Assembly (NCBI GenBank): GCA_025992315.1
Contig: DAJPHG010000001.1
Span: forward strand, 930,001 to 994,000
DNA: 64,000 nucleotides
Source of the DNA: HGM10766 sp900757295
GTDB lineage: Bacteria; Bacillota_I; Bacilli_A; RF39; UBA660
Direction of reading: 5' to 3'
Position 1 is the stretch's first letter, and every line of letters begins with the position of its first letter. Positions 36,438 through 46,717 of the stretch are shown piece after piece. The notes under the pieces were generated by a model. It was not told the origin of the DNA. It did not search any database and saw only the letters and a program-made list of their open reading frames with translations. The position numbers were made by a program, and so were the translations under genes.

Positions 36438-37226
36438 TTAAACCTTTCTTGATTGAATTTCAGCTATCTTTTCAAATACTTCAGATGCATTAGATTCGTT
36501 AATAGTTGTATATCCAAGTTCTTTTAAAGCTTGCACTTTAATAGTATTAAGTTGTTGAGTTCTACTTAAAGTTTCTTCCTTTTTTTGTTCTATTTCTTGA
36601 ACAAAGCGTTTATGAGAATCCATAATTCTACTACGAGAAGCACCACCATTATTATATAAATTTAATGCAGAGTACAATATGCCCTCAAATATAAATTGCT
36701 TATCTTCATTGAACTTGTATTCATCAGGATTAGTAAAACCAGTAGTTTTAGACATATATCCAAATATATATTTAATTTCTGGAACATTTTCAACTGATTG
36801 TAGCATGTGATATAAGTATAACATTAAATAATAAGTTTTCTCTCTTTCAGACTCATTTTCACCGCAATCTATAATTTTTTCTTTTAGTAGGTAAGTGATA
36901 TCCGAAAGTAGGGTTTGTTCATCTTTTCTTAACCCTTTTAAATCAAAGATGCTGTCATACTCCCCTGCACTCTTTATACTTTTACTTAATTTTGACTCAA
37001 TATTCATTAAATAATCAGTACTAATATGTATATTAGCGATAGTTTCATCATCACCATCATCTATATCTAATAATTTAAAAAGTAAAATTTTCTTTTCTTT
37101 TGGCCATTTATTTAAGCTATCTAATTCTAAATAGTTATATACCATTTGTCTAGATACTCCTAAATATTTAGCTAATCTAACTTTGGAAATACCTAATTCC
37201 TGCAATAATTCTTTTAAGTTGTTCAT
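36438..37226 (-). CDS. HTH (Xre-like) transcriptional regulator
   Basis: 262 residues from ATG 37226 (MNNLKELLQELGISK), the start with correct spacing to AGAAGGG; an ATG at 37235 touches the ribosome site. N-terminal helix-turn-helix (about 10-32, VRLAKYLGVSRQMVYNYL), then a long helical region without a recognised ligand domain (about 80-230) and a C-terminal coiled segment. It has a consensus promoter of its own. Targets unknown; it lies upstream of mnmA on the same strand but in separate orientation order, so autoregulation is the simplest guess. Confidence 0.75.
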   Translation of the reverse strand: MNNLKELLQELGISKVRLAKYLGVSRQMVYNYLELDSLNKWPKEKKILLFKLLDIDDGDDETIANIHISTDYLMNIESKLSKSIKSAGEYDSIFDLKGLRKDEQTLLSDITYLLKEKIIDCGENESEREKTYYLMLYLYHMLQSVENVPEIKYIFGYMSKTTGFTNPDEYKFNEDKQFIFEGILYSALNLYNNGGASRSRIMDSHKRFVQEIEQKKEETLSRTQQLNTIKVQALKELGYTTINESNASEVFEKIAEIQSRKV

Positions 37227-37259
37227 GCTTGACATCCCTTCTCTATGTTTACATATATA

Positions 37260-37287
37260 ATTATATCACTTAACAAATTAGTGTCAA
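37260..37287 (-). promoter_or_regulatory. Consensus promoter of the HTH regulator
   Basis: On the minus strand TTGACA (37287-37282), 16 bases, TATAAT (37265-37260). Both hexamers are perfect. Confidence 0.85.
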
Positions 37288-37309
37288 CCATAAAGTAAAT
37301 TATAATCTA

Positions 37310-38416
37310 TTATAAATACCATAATTTTTGATTGTTTTTATACACCTCTTTAATAATTCCACTACCTATGCATTGTTCACCTAAATATAGTACACAAGCT
37401 TGACCAGGCGTTACAGATTTTGCTTTACCATGATATCTTACCAATGCTTGATTATCATCTAAATATTCTACAGATACTGGATGATCTTGGCCACGATATC
37501 TAAATTTAGCAGTACAAAATGTTGGTGCTGTTGGACTAATTAAATTAACTTGTTCTATCAAGCAGGCATCAGAATATAAATATTCATTATCTTCACCAAA
37601 TGAAACATATAAAATATTTTTTTCTACATCTTTACCACAGACAAAATGCTTTTTATCATTGCCAGCAATACCAACATTTCTTCTTTGGCCAATAGTATAA
37701 TTCATTAACCCTGTATGTCTACCAATAACTTCTTTAGTTTCAACGTCTACTATATCTCCAGGATTAGGTTTTAAATAATTAGAAATAAATTCTTGATAAT
37801 GACGTTCACCTATAAAACATATTCCAGTAGAATCTTTCTTTTTAGCTGTATACAAATTATTTTCTAAAGCTATTTTTCTAACTTCAACTTTTGTTAATTC
37901 TCCAACAGGAAATAAAACATCTTTTAATTGATTAGGCGTTAATTGAGCTAGAAAATAACTTTGATCTTTATTTTGATCTAAGCCTCTTAATAACTTACTA
38001 TTATTAGTACGAGCATAATGACCAGTGGCTATATAATCTGCTCCTAATTTTCTAGCTTCTTTGATAAATACATCAAATTTAATATACTTATTACACATTA
38101 AATCAGGATTAGGTGTTCTCCCTTTTTTTAATTCATCTAAAAAATAAGTAAATACATTGTCCCAATATTCCTTAATAAAATCAACACGATGTAAAGGAAT
38201 ATCTAGTTCTTGACATACTTTTAAAGCGTCATTGTAATCTTGTTCTTGAGGGCATATATTGTTGTTTAAGGTAGGATTACCTTCAATATCATTATTTAAT
38301 GTTGCATCCCAGTTACGCATAAATAAGCCGATTACTTCATATCCTTGTTTTTTTAATAAAAGGGCAGCAACTGAAGAATCAACTCCCCCACTCATTCCAA
38401 CTACAACTTTTTTCAT
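37310..38416 (-). CDS. mnmA: tRNA-specific 2-thiouridylase MnmA
   Basis: 368 residues. Adds sulfur at U34 of Lys, Glu and Gln tRNAs. PP-loop [10 protein letters not shown] (about 9-18), the first catalytic cysteine region [27 protein letters not shown], and the second cysteine in [10 protein letters not shown]; the C-terminal barrel has [18 protein letters not shown]. All catalytic residues are present. Sulfur probably comes from a desulfurase such as SufS or an IscS elsewhere. Confidence 0.97.
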   Translation of the reverse strand: MKKVVVGMSGGVDSSVAALLLKKQGYEVIGLFMRNWDATLNNDIEGNPTLNNNICPQEQDYNDALKVCQELDIPLHRVDFIKEYWDNVFTYFLDELKKGRTPNPDLMCNKYIKFDVFIKEARKLGADYIATGHYARTNNSKLLRGLDQNKDQSYFLAQLTPNQLKDVLFPVGELTKVEVRKIALENNLYTAKKKDSTGICFIGERHYQEFISNYLKPNPGDIVDVETKEVIGRHTGLMNYTIGQRRNVGIAGNDKKHFVCGKDVEKNILYVSFGEDNEYLYSDACLIEQVNLISPTAPTFCTAKFRYRGQDHPVSVEYLDDNQALVRYHGKAKSVTPGQACVLYLGEQCIGSGIIKEVYKNNQKLWYL

Positions 38417-38476
38417 TACATCACCTGTTTTCTTAAAAACTATTATATCAATATTATAAAAAAAAATAAAGTAAAG

Positions 38477-39061
38477 CTACTTTATCAAGAAAGAAAATAA
38501 ATTAAGGATAGGATTGGCTAAGAAATATAAAAATAAGTCATAACATAAAACAATAATTATAGATATAACTACTTTTAAAAACATATTTTTTAAATGATGA
38601 TATAATGATTCATTCTCTTTTAAAATTAAAGTTTTTAACATTTTTTTAGATATTTTTAATGATATATACGATAAATAAACTAGAAATATAAGATAAATAA
38701 GTTTGCAAACTACTATATATATTAAAGAAAACAGTAATCCTTTAACTTTAAATGCACTATAAAATGAAGCTGTTAAAAATCCAATAGAAGTTGACTCATA
38801 AAATAAATAAAAAAATACCAATGGAACACCTATTATGGAATAAGCTAGAAAAACTAGTATAATAATAGTTATTATATGAGTAAATATCAAGTTTTGATGT
38901 TGTTTGCTAATTACTGTACTTAAACTATCAATTTTTGATAAAATCACTGACTTATTTAAATCACTCTGTAAATTAAAATAAAGTAATCCAAATATCACAC
39001 CTATAAGAATTAAGGAAATAATAAATATCTTTGCTACATTTTTATTGTACATTCTTTTCAT
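38477..39061 (-). CDS. SpoIIM-like (DUF95) membrane protein
   Basis: 194 residues with about five transmembrane helices and no soluble domain. The segment GVPLVFFYLFYESTSIGFLTASF (in parts, about 78-100) matches the stage II sporulation protein M family; SpoIIM acts with SpoIID and SpoIIP in engulfment under SigE control. AGGTGAAA precedes ATG 39061. No spoIID or spoIIP is nearby. DUF95 proteins also occur in non-sporulating species, so the sporulation role is unproven. Confidence 0.65.
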   Translation of the reverse strand: MKRMYNKNVAKIFIISLILIGVIFGLLYFNLQSDLNKSVILSKIDSLSTVISKQHQNLIFTHIITIIILVFLAYSIIGVPLVFFYLFYESTSIGFLTASFYSAFKVKGLLFSLIYIVVCKLIYLIFLVYLSYISLKISKKMLKTLILKENESLYHHLKNMFLKVVISIIIVLCYDLFLYFLANPILNLFSFLIK

Positions 39062-39138
39062 TTTATTTCACCTATCTAAATATATTTACAATGTAACTAA
39101 AATATGATAAATTTATTTAAGTAACGGAGGTTTATAAA

Positions 39139-39234
39139 ATGAGTAAGAAAGTTCAAAAAATTGCTGTTTGGTCTATGTTAGCTGTCATGGTGCTAGGATC
39201 TATAGCAGGAATTGCTGCTTATTTAATAAAATAA
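39139..39234 (+). CDS. 31-aa membrane protein (DUF4044-like)
   Basis: Short gene with a good ribosome site (CGGAGG) ten bases before ATG 39139. The product, starting MSKKVQKIAVWSMLAVMVLG, has a basic start and one membrane helix (about 8-29). This matches DUF4044-type micro-proteins of Firmicutes (basic KK..K..VVW.ML pattern). Function unknown. It ends at a bidirectional terminator shared with mscL. Confidence 0.7.
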   Translation: MSKKVQKIAVWSMLAVMVLGSIAGIAAYLIK

Positions 39235-39260
39235 AAAGAACTATTTAGTTCTTTTTTTTA
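39233..39260. terminator. Bidirectional terminator between the 31-aa gene and mscL
   Basis: AAAGAAC pairs with GTTCTTT around TATTTA, with T runs in both directions; it overlaps the mscL stop. Confidence 0.85.
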
Positions 39261-39654
39261 ATAAATCTCTTATTTCTTCTAGAATAATAACTTCATCGCT
39301 TTTCTTAACTTCTTCTTTTTTCTCTTCTTTTTTAGGCATGAATTTATTAATTACTTTAACAAATATAAAAATACATAAAGCAATGATTAAAAAATCTATA
39401 ACATTTTGGATAAAGTTACCAATCATTATATTAGCATTGCCAAAAGTTAACATAATACTGGTAAAATCATGGCCACCTATTATAACTCCTATTATTGGCA
39501 TTAATATATCACTAACTACTGAGCTTACTATTTTACCAAATGCACTACCAATAATAACTCCTACTGCTAAATCGACAACATTACCTTTAGCAATAAAATC
39601 TTTAAACTCTTTAATAAATTTATTTTCTTTTAACTTTTTTATATCCTTCTTCAT
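39241..39654 (-). CDS. mscL: Large-conductance mechanosensitive channel MscL
   Basis: 137 residues. Amphipathic start FKDFIAKGNVVDLAVGVIIGSAFGKIVSS (in parts; first pore helix about 26-48), a periplasm-side loop, TM2 (about 82-104) and a charged C-terminal bundle (EEKKEEVKKSDEVIILEEIRDLL). A pressure-release valve in the cell membrane. RBS GTAGGTGAAA. The start lies 35 bases inside the upstream LRR gene, so the two are probably coupled. Confidence 0.95.
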   Translation of the reverse strand: MKKDIKKLKENKFIKEFKDFIAKGNVVDLAVGVIIGSAFGKIVSSVVSDILMPIIGVIIGGHDFTSIMLTFGNANIMIGNFIQNVIDFLIIALCIFIFVKVINKFMPKKEEKKEEVKKSDEVIILEEIRDLLKKRTK

Positions 39655-40420
39655 TTATTTCACCTACTCTAAATTCAATAGACTTATTATTTACAATGTT
39701 AATTGATTTTTTTACTAAATTACCTAATAGACCATTGTAATCATATATTTGATAAGTTTCAAATTCATCAATAATTTCTTCTAATTGGACTTTAATATTT
39801 GTAGAAATAACTGTATTAGGTTGGTTTAATTCTCTAATAAATAAGTTTACTTTTCTAAGTATATCAAAATATGTTTGAATTTCTCCTTCAAAATTTATTA
39901 AGTGAATTTTATGATTATTTAAACTTAATTGTTGTAAAATTTCATAAGAACCTTTACTATATTCACAATATATATTTTTAATATTGGCTACTAACTCTAA
40001 AATTAAATTTTTGGTAAAACCAGGATTCTCAATACTTTGATAAAAATATAATTGTATTTTATCTAAAGAAGTACTAAAATATATTTTTTCCAATTTAGAT
40101 AACATATTTTTAAACGTTTCTGAATGAATGTATTTTATAGAACTTAGATTAACTTCTTTTAATCTAGTTAGATCAAATGCTCCAAATTTTATATCAACAA
40201 CATTATCTAAGTTGATTTTTTCTAAAGCATGGCAATTGCTAAAAGCAAAATTTTCAATAGTTTTAACACTTTTAGGTAGTACAACTTCTTTTAATTGATT
40301 TATGGCATATTCATCTATACAAAAATGTTCTATTGTTTCTATACCATCTGGTACGATAAGCTTATTATTTTTTATATCTTTAGAATTTGCAAATAATAAA
40401 GATTTATTTTTTAAATCCAT
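39620..40420 (-). CDS. Leucine-rich repeat protein (LRR_5/BspA-like), cytoplasmic
   Basis: 266 residues. Repeats of the LRR_5 type in the first 120 residues: GIETIEHFCIDEY, LKEVVLPKSVKTIENFAFSNC, LEKINLDNVVDIKFGAFD, LKEVNLSSIKYIHSETF. The rest is helical and charged. No signal peptide, unlike most surface BspA proteins, so it probably acts inside the cell. RBS AGGAGGAAA precedes ATG 40420, four bases after the upstream gene. Binding partner unknown. Confidence 0.75.
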   Translation of the reverse strand: MDLKNKSLLFANSKDIKNNKLIVPDGIETIEHFCIDEYAINQLKEVVLPKSVKTIENFAFSNCHALEKINLDNVVDIKFGAFDLTRLKEVNLSSIKYIHSETFKNMLSKLEKIYFSTSLDKIQLYFYQSIENPGFTKNLILELVANIKNIYCEYSKGSYEILQQLSLNNHKIHLINFEGEIQTYFDILRKVNLFIRELNQPNTVISTNIKVQLEEIIDEFETYQIYDYNGLLGNLVKKSINIVNNKSIEFRVGEINEEGYKKVKRK

Positions 40421-40423
40421 TAT

Positions 40424-41065
40424 TTATTTTCCTCCTAAACTTAAAATATAACTATCTGCTTGTTTTATAAACCATTCTTGATCCCTATTAAATTTATTGA
40501 ATTTTAATTCTGCACTATAAATTATTTTATTTAACTCCTCTATTTGTTTTATAAAATACTTAATATATCTATCATCTTTAAATAATTCAAATATTTCTTG
40601 TAATAAACTATAATATTTGGAAGTACTAGCATTAACATAATCTTTAATTTGAGCAATACTATTAAGCGTATCTTCAATATCTAAATTATATTGTAATATG
40701 TCATTTAATGTATCATTATAAATAGTAAAACAATCTGCTAATTTAGAAAATTCATATTTTATATCACAAACTTTTTGTAATACACTAATCATTTGATTTT
40801 CTTCTTGATTAGTAAATTTGATTTTAATAAGCTCGCTTAGATTAATAGCTATTTCGTAATCACTATAATTTTCAATATCTAAAATTATTTCATTTAATTG
40901 AGGATTATTTAAAACAAAATTATAAAAATCAACTTTATTATCGTTATAATTGATATCTTCTTTATTTAAACTGCCATTGTAATAAACTTTTTTAAAGTTT
41001 AATTCATTTTCTTTGTTATTATTATTAATATTTTTATTTTTGGTTAAGTCTAAAATATTTTCCAT
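40424..41065 (-). CDS. Hypothetical helical protein
   Basis: 213 residues, not recognised. The first 30 residues are Asn/Lys-rich and likely disordered; the rest is acidic and helical (for example VLNNPQLNEIILDIENYSDY). No membrane segment. AAAAGGAG precedes ATG 41065. It is first in a three-gene unit with the LRR protein and mscL. Confidence 0.75.
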   Translation of the reverse strand: MENILDLTKNKNINNNNKENELNFKKVYYNGSLNKEDINYNDNKVDFYNFVLNNPQLNEIILDIENYSDYEIAINLSELIKIKFTNQEENQMISVLQKVCDIKYEFSKLADCFTIYNDTLNDILQYNLDIEDTLNSIAQIKDYVNASTSKYYSLLQEIFELFKDDRYIKYFIKQIEELNKIIYSAELKFNKFNRDQEWFIKQADSYILSLGGK

Positions 41066-41104
41066 TTTATCTGCTCCTTTTAAGTATTAATACTATATGA
41101 CAAA

Positions 41105-41149
41105 ATAAAAAAATAATCAAGATTTAGAGTATTATTTTCTTGATTATTT
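41105..41149 (-). terminator. Terminator at the end of the uvrC-trmK operon
   Basis: On the minus strand AATCAAG (41145-41139) pairs with CTTGATT (41121-41115), followed by ATTTTTTT. It overlaps the trmK stop. Confidence 0.6.
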
Positions 41150-41783
41150 TAAGTTCTCTGTTCATTTTTAATCTTAAAATCAATTTATTATGAGGAATTT
41201 TATTATAAATTAGTAATTTTTTATCATACAAATATTTAAAATATTCTTTATTAGATTTTTCATGTATTAAATAAGGACCATATTTTAACTCAATATTAGA
41301 GTAATTTTTATAACCTTTTTTAAAGCAAATTACTATATAATATTTTCGATCAAAAATAATTTTTTCTTGTTCTATAAAAAATCCTCTTTTTTTCATTTCT
41401 TTTCTTAATAAATAGTGATCATTATTACTTTGAATAATTATTTTTTTAATTGACGTTAGCTTTTCTTTATCATTTAATATATTTAAAATAGTATTAGTGC
41501 CCATACCACTAATTATTAAAGTATCATAGTTTATTACATCTATTTGTTTTAATCCATCACTTAAAATAGTTTTTATTGTTTTATTTAATTTTTCTTTTTT
41601 TATATTAGATATTGCATTATTTAAAGCATTTTGATTAACATCACTAGCTATAATATCAGAACATTGTTTTGTTTTAGCTAAGTAAATACTTAAATATCCA
41701 TGATCACATCCTACATCTATTACTTTATCATCTTTTTGGATAAAGGATGCAATACATTCTAAACGCTTGCTTAAATTAGTCAT
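41124..41783 (-). CDS. trmK: tRNA (adenine22-N1)-methyltransferase TrmK
   Basis: 219 residues from ATG 41783; a GTG three bases upstream is an alternative. Rossmann methyltransferase: LECIASFI, the SAM loop [16 protein letters not shown] (about 21-36), [13 protein letters not shown], and [11 protein letters not shown], all characteristic of TrmK, which makes m1A22 in tRNA-Ser and others. It overlaps the sigma factor gene by eight bases, a placement (dnaG-rpoD-trmK) shared with Bacillus. Confidence 0.92.
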   Translation of the reverse strand: MTNLSKRLECIASFIQKDDKVIDVGCDHGYLSIYLAKTKQCSDIIASDVNQNALNNAISNIKKEKLNKTIKTILSDGLKQIDVINYDTLIISGMGTNTILNILNDKEKLTSIKKIIIQSNNDHYLLRKEMKKRGFFIEQEKIIFDRKYYIVICFKKGYKNYSNIELKYGPYLIHEKSNKEYFKYLYDKKLLIYNKIPHNKLILRLKMNRELKIIKKIIL

Positions 41784-42870
41784 CACTTAAGAAATCTTTT
41801 AATTTTTTAGCGCGAGATGGATGTCTTAATTTGCGAAGTGCTTTTGCTTCAATTTGACGAATTCTTTCTCTTGTAACATTAAAGCGCTTTCCAACTTCTT
41901 CTAAAGTGTGACTAGTTCCATCAATAAGACCAAAACGAAGCTCTAATACTTCTTGTTCTCTTTCTTGTAATGTCATTAATACATTTTTAATTTCTTCTTT
42001 TAATATTTCATTAGTTGCATATTCTTCTGGAGACATGCTATTAATATCTGGTAAGAAATCACCTAAATGAGAATCATCTTCTTCTCCAATTGGAGTTTCT
42101 AAAGAAACAGGGTCTTGTGATATTTTTATAACTTCTCTAACTTTCTCTACTGTTATTCCCATTTTTTTAGCAATTTCTTCTTCTGTTGGCTCTCTATTTA
42201 ACTCTAGAGTCATTTGACGTTGAATTCTAACCATTTTATTAATAGTTTCAACCATATGAACTGGAACTCTTATTGTTCTTGCTTGATCAGCTAATGCTCT
42301 AGTAATTGCTTGTCTAATCCACCATGTTGCATATGTAGAAAATTTATATCCTTTATCATAGTCAAATTTTTCTACAGCTTTCATTAATCCCATATTACCT
42401 TCTTGAATTAAATCTAAGAACAACAATCCACGTCCTACATAACGTTTAGCAATAGAAACAACTAAACGCAAGTTTGATTCAGCTAATTTATTTTTAGCCA
42501 TTTCATCACCTTGAGCAGATCTAATTGATAATTCTCTTTCTTCTTCAGCAGATAGTAGACTAATTCTACCAATTTCTTTTAAATACATTCTAACAGGATC
42601 GTTAATATTTACATCTTTAGTTATTTCAGAATCATCTAATATTTTAACTTCTTCTTTTGATCCCTTTTTACCACTTTCATCTTCTTCATCATCAGCAATT
42701 ATTTCAATATTATGTTCCACAAATGTATTGTATAAACTATCTAATGTATCACTATCTACCTCATATTGTTGTAAAGCTTTAGCTAATTGAGCAAATGTAA
42801 TAAAGCCTTGCTTTTCTCCTAACTTAAGTAATTCATCTTTTTTTTCTTCAAAACTTTTAATTTCAACCAT
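41776..42870 (-). CDS. sigA: Housekeeping sigma factor SigA/RpoD
   Basis: 364 residues from ATG 42870 ([15 protein letters not shown]), one base past the dnaG stop. Short region 1.1, region 1.2 ([15 protein letters not shown]), region 2 with [15 protein letters not shown] and [18 protein letters not shown] (-10 recognition), region 3, and region 4 ([28 protein letters not shown]) for the -35. The primary sigma factor; promoters noted in this window match its consensus. Confidence 0.97.
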   Translation of the reverse strand: MVEIKSFEEKKDELLKLGEKQGFITFAQLAKALQQYEVDSDTLDSLYNTFVEHNIEIIADDEEDESGKKGSKEEVKILDDSEITKDVNINDPVRMYLKEIGRISLLSAEEERELSIRSAQGDEMAKNKLAESNLRLVVSIAKRYVGRGLLFLDLIQEGNMGLMKAVEKFDYDKGYKFSTYATWWIRQAITRALADQARTIRVPVHMVETINKMVRIQRQMTLELNREPTEEEIAKKMGITVEKVREVIKISQDPVSLETPIGEEDDSHLGDFLPDINSMSPEEYATNEILKEEIKNVLMTLQEREQEVLELRFGLIDGTSHTLEEVGKRFNVTRERIRQIEAKALRKLRHPSRAKKLKDFLSDD

Positions 42871-42871
42871 G

Positions 42872-44626
42872 TTAAACACTTCCTTTTTTTATTTGGGCAA
42901 TTTTTATTGCAATTTCTATTTTTTTATTTTTATCCATTTCTTGTTTCATTTCATGCTTTAATTCTTCAATAGTAATCTTTTTATTATAATTTTTAAGAGT
43001 ATTCAAATAATCATAAAACGTTTTTTCATCGATATTATTATCAGAACATGTATTTATGATATTTAAGACATCTTTATAGACTAATTCATTATTAACTGCA
43101 AAGCTTAAAAAATCAGCAATATTAATAGTATTATTTGTTTGAACAAAGTAAATTATTTCATTAGCAATTTCTCGATATTTAAGATTATTAAAATAAATTA
43201 AATCATTCTGATATATTCTAACATATTTCTCGTTATTCATCATAAAAAATAAAATATTTTCTACAATTTTTTCATATTTGTTTAATTTTACCTTGCTTTC
43301 ATTAACATTCTTTGTTTCTTTTTCTTGCTTTTTTATTGAAGTATCAAGTTTTTTTATTTTACTTAATTTACTTTCTAATATATCATAGTCAATATTATAT
43401 TCATTACTTAGCTTTTTTAAAGTTAAATCTATAAGAATTTCATCTTCTTCATTTTCTAATTCTTTTAATACTTCATTTATATATTTTGCCAAATCTTCTG
43501 TTTCATTCAAATTTTTATTATTTTTTAAATAATTTAAACTAAATTCAAAGAATTTTAAAGGATTTTTCAAATTATTTCTAAAAGCATCTACACCTTGATT
43601 TATAATATATTCATCGGGATCTTTATTACCGCTTAATCTGATAACTTTAATCTCAATATTATATTCTTTTAAAGCATTTCCAATTTCATAAGTAGCTTTT
43701 AAACCAGCTTGATCATTATCTAGACAAATAACTACTTCGCTATTTAATTTTTTTATTATATTAATTTGCTCTTTTGTTAATGAAGTACCCATTATTGCAA
43801 TAACATTTTTAATACCACTACTAAATAATCTTATTGCATCCATATATCCTTCAACTATAATTACTTGTTTTTCATTTCTTATAAATGTTTTAGCTTTATA
43901 GTAATTAAATAACATCTCCCCTTTTTTAAAAATTACAGTTTCTCTTGTATTTAAATATTTAGGCCCATCTGTTTTATCATATAATCTACCACTAAAACCG
44001 ATTAAATTGCCTTTTATATCATGCAAAGGAAACATAATTCGATTAGTAAAATTATCATAAGGATATTTATCAAAATTTACTAATGCTACTTTAGATATAT
44101 CTTCATCACTATACTTTTTACTTTTTAATATTTGATATAGATAATCTTTTTCTTTTAATGCCAAACCAATTTGAAATTCTTTAATTATATCTTTATTTAA
44201 TTTTCTTTGTTCTAAATATTTAATGGCATTATCTCCAGCTTGTGACTTTAAATTATTTTCAAAATACATTAAAGCTACATTCATTATTTCATAATATTTA
44301 CTGTTCTTATCTATTTTGTAAGTTGAATTTGGAATATTTAAATTTAATCCTTGTCTTTTAGCAACTAGTTCAACTGCTTCTAAAAAAGAAATATTTTCAT
44401 AGTTTTCGATAAATGTAAAAACATTTCCTGTTGCTCCACAAGAGAAACATTTATATATTTGTTTTTCTTCTGAAACACTCATACTTGGTGAATGATCATT
44501 ATGAAATGGACATACCCCAAAATAATTTTTCCCTTTATGATCTAAAGGAATATAACTACTGATAATATCAACTATATTGACACTAGCTCTTATTTTTTGA
44601 ATCTCTTCTTGTGGTATCAATGCCAA
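42872..44626 (-). CDS. dnaG: DNA primase DnaG
   Basis: 584 residues from TTG 44626 (translated [13 protein letters not shown]); it has the right spacing to AGAGGG, while a GTG at 44635 lies within it. CHC2 zinc finger [10 protein letters not shown] ... CFSCG (about 39-63), TOPRIM domain with [10 protein letters not shown] and [11 protein letters not shown] (about 255-315), and a C-terminal helicase-binding region. Makes RNA primers at the fork. Here rnfD-like and rnfC-like genes precede it in place of the rpsU of the classic macromolecular-synthesis operon. Confidence 0.96.
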   Translation of the reverse strand: MALIPQEEIQKIRASVNIVDIISSYIPLDHKGKNYFGVCPFHNDHSPSMSVSEEKQIYKCFSCGATGNVFTFIENYENISFLEAVELVAKRQGLNLNIPNSTYKIDKNSKYYEIMNVALMYFENNLKSQAGDNAIKYLEQRKLNKDIIKEFQIGLALKEKDYLYQILKSKKYSDEDISKVALVNFDKYPYDNFTNRIMFPLHDIKGNLIGFSGRLYDKTDGPKYLNTRETVIFKKGEMLFNYYKAKTFIRNEKQVIIVEGYMDAIRLFSSGIKNVIAIMGTSLTKEQINIIKKLNSEVVICLDNDQAGLKATYEIGNALKEYNIEIKVIRLSGNKDPDEYIINQGVDAFRNNLKNPLKFFEFSLNYLKNNKNLNETEDLAKYINEVLKELENEEDEILIDLTLKKLSNEYNIDYDILESKLSKIKKLDTSIKKQEKETKNVNESKVKLNKYEKIVENILFFMMNNEKYVRIYQNDLIYFNNLKYREIANEIIYFVQTNNTINIADFLSFAVNNELVYKDVLNIINTCSDNNIDEKTFYDYLNTLKNYNKKITIEELKHEMKQEMDKNKKIEIAIKIAQIKKGSV

Positions 44627-44706
44627 ATAAATCACCCTCTATTATTAATATATTATAGGCACTAGCCCAATTTCCTCTTTTTTTCATTAAAAAATGCTAA
44701 ATTTTT

Positions 44707-45558
44707 TTAAAATTTAACACTTTTGGCTTTAAAATCCCATTTTATGGCATTATTATCAATAATATTATGCATTATATTAATTATAAATATAGCAATTAAA
44801 CTACCGTAAAAAATATTAAATATAGTAGAAATAAAGCTTATCACTGCTATAATTATACTTGATATTATTTTACCAGTTTTTGTATAACAACTATTAGAAC
44901 TAAATGGTGCAATAAAGAAAAATATAAATAAATTATAACTTATATAATAATTATTAAAATAAAAATCTAAATTATTAAAAATAATTCCCATTAAAAATAA
45001 AAATAATAAATATAATGAACTTGATATTATAGCAATTTCTTTTTTATAAATATTTGTTGTACTTAATATTACAAGACCTACGATGTTTAAAAATATACTA
45101 CTTATAAAAAGGTGACTATTTTGATATCCTAGAAAATAATTAATAAATGTTAAAATCATATTACTGTCTAATTTAGTTTTTAAAATTATTTCATAAATTA
45201 ACATTAAAATTATTGGTATTATCACAAAATATTTTTTATTTAGTATTTTTAAAACACTATAAGTTATAATAAATATTCCTATATATATGAATATACTAAT
45301 ATTAGTTGGAGTAAGTAAGCTAATTAATAAATATATAAGATTATTTTTTAATAAGTCATTATTATTTAATTTTTCTTTTTTAAAATAGCAAATTGTAATA
45401 TCAATGATATTCCCCATTAATAAAGTAATTCCTAAAAATACAAATGAAATAAAATTATTAGTAAATATTCCATATATAATTAATGGTAATAAAGCAATTA
45501 TGTATATAAAATAATATCTTATAACATCATTATTCGTTTTTAAATATGGTTTATTCAT
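44707..45558 (-). CDS. RnfD/NqrB-like membrane protein
   Basis: 283 residues with eight or nine transmembrane helices. The overall helix layout and the late FFIAPFSSNSCYTKTGKI (where RnfD has ATDPxTSPxTxxG) fit the RnfD/NqrB family, membrane subunits of ion-pumping electron-transfer complexes. The flavin-attachment SGAT motif is not visible, and the TDP box is degraded. It overlaps the rnfC-like gene by eight bases. Without RnfA, B, E or G nearby, classical Rnf activity is unlikely. The family call is moderate. Confidence 0.7.
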   Translation of the reverse strand: MNKPYLKTNNDVIRYYFIYIIALLPLIIYGIFTNNFISFVFLGITLLMGNIIDITICYFKKEKLNNNDLLKNNLIYLLISLLTPTNISIFIYIGIFIITYSVLKILNKKYFVIIPIILMLIYEIILKTKLDSNMILTFINYFLGYQNSHLFISSIFLNIVGLVILSTTNIYKKEIAIISSSLYLLFLFLMGIIFNNLDFYFNNYYISYNLFIFFFIAPFSSNSCYTKTGKIISSIIIAVISFISTIFNIFYGSLIAIFIINIMHNIIDNNAIKWDFKAKSVKF

Positions 45559-46693
45559 TATTTAAATCCTCCTTAATATTTAAATGAGCAGGACAAATAT
45601 AGTTACATAGATTACAATGTAAACATAAATCATCTATATTTTTTCTAGGATCAATATTTATTGGACATGATAAGTAGCATAAACCACAATTTATACATTC
45701 ACTTTTCTTATAATTTTCTAATTTGCTTATAATTAGACCATCAAAGTCCCATGTGACTATTAAATTTTCTAAATTATCGATCTTTTGACCATTTATTAAA
45801 CCATTGACAATAAAGTTTGCGTTATTATTAAATTTAATGCATTTTTTTAATACATCATTAATATTAGTTCCAATTTTCACATTAATAACTTGAGGATTCT
45901 CCACTTCATTACCACTTATAGTTATATATTTTTTGGTAGTTAAACGCCTTTTTATAAGAAGATTATGAAGTATTAAAATATCACCAATATTTAATATTTT
46001 TACTTTTCTATTATTAATAATTTTTTCTAATATATAATTATTACCATAACCATAGTAATCTGGTATTAATTTTAATTGAATATTTAAAAATGTTCCTATT
46101 CTAGTCATAACATTTTTTATTATATTGCTTTCTGTATTTCTAATTAGTAAATATACTTTTTTTGAGCCATATAATTCTCTTAATTTATCTATAGTTTGCA
46201 ATAAGTTTTCTAAATTATTTTGTAAAATCATTGATTTATTAGCAAAATATGGTTCATCATCTAAACAGCTTACTACTAAAATATCATTTTTATTAAAGCT
46301 TTCTAGAATATTAGCTAGATATTGCTTAGAGTTATTATAAGAGCATATATTATAATCTTTGGCTATTTTGTTTAAGTCGGTTGCTGTTTTTATTTTTGCT
46401 AAGGAATGTTTTATTTCTTCTTTAAAATCATTTTTTATAATAATAGTATTAAATACATTGTTAAAGCAATCTTTTCCCTTACCATGTTTTATTATATTAC
46501 CTGAAACATTAGCTATAATCGGTTTGTTATCCTTATCTAGAAAAAGGACTTGTTCTTTATATATTTTCAAATCTTTTATTTGATTATTATAATCTTTTTT
46601 TATTAAAACATAATTAAATGTAGGTGTTATAAAATTAGTTATTTCATATGCAATTTTGATATTATAATCTTTTTTTATTTCTATATTTTCCAA
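45551..46693 (-). CDS. RnfC-like Fe-S protein
   Basis: 380 residues from TTG 46693 after AGGTGAG. An N-terminal barrel-like region, a middle segment DILVVSCLDDEPYFANKSMIL matching RnfC xLxxxGxEcEPYxTaDxRLM, an SLBB-like domain (about 250-310, VNVKIGTNINDVL), and two C-terminal 4Fe-4S motifs CINCGLCYLSCP and CLHCNLCNYICP with all eight cysteines. The glycine-rich flavin/NADH loop (GMGGAGFPT in RnfC) is absent. Partner of the rnfD-like gene; may pass electrons from ferredoxin to another acceptor. It sits between uvrC and dnaG. Confidence 0.75.
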   Translation of the reverse strand: MENIEIKKDYNIKIAYEITNFITPTFNYVLIKKDYNNQIKDLKIYKEQVLFLDKDNKPIIANVSGNIIKHGKGKDCFNNVFNTIIIKNDFKEEIKHSLAKIKTATDLNKIAKDYNICSYNNSKQYLANILESFNKNDILVVSCLDDEPYFANKSMILQNNLENLLQTIDKLRELYGSKKVYLLIRNTESNIIKNVMTRIGTFLNIQLKLIPDYYGYGNNYILEKIINNRKVKILNIGDILILHNLLIKRRLTTKKYITISGNEVENPQVINVKIGTNINDVLKKCIKFNNNANFIVNGLINGQKIDNLENLIVTWDFDGLIISKLENYKKSECINCGLCYLSCPINIDPRKNIDDLCLHCNLCNYICPAHLNIKEDLNNE

Positions 46694-46717
46694 CTATTAC
46701 TCACCTACTTCATTATT

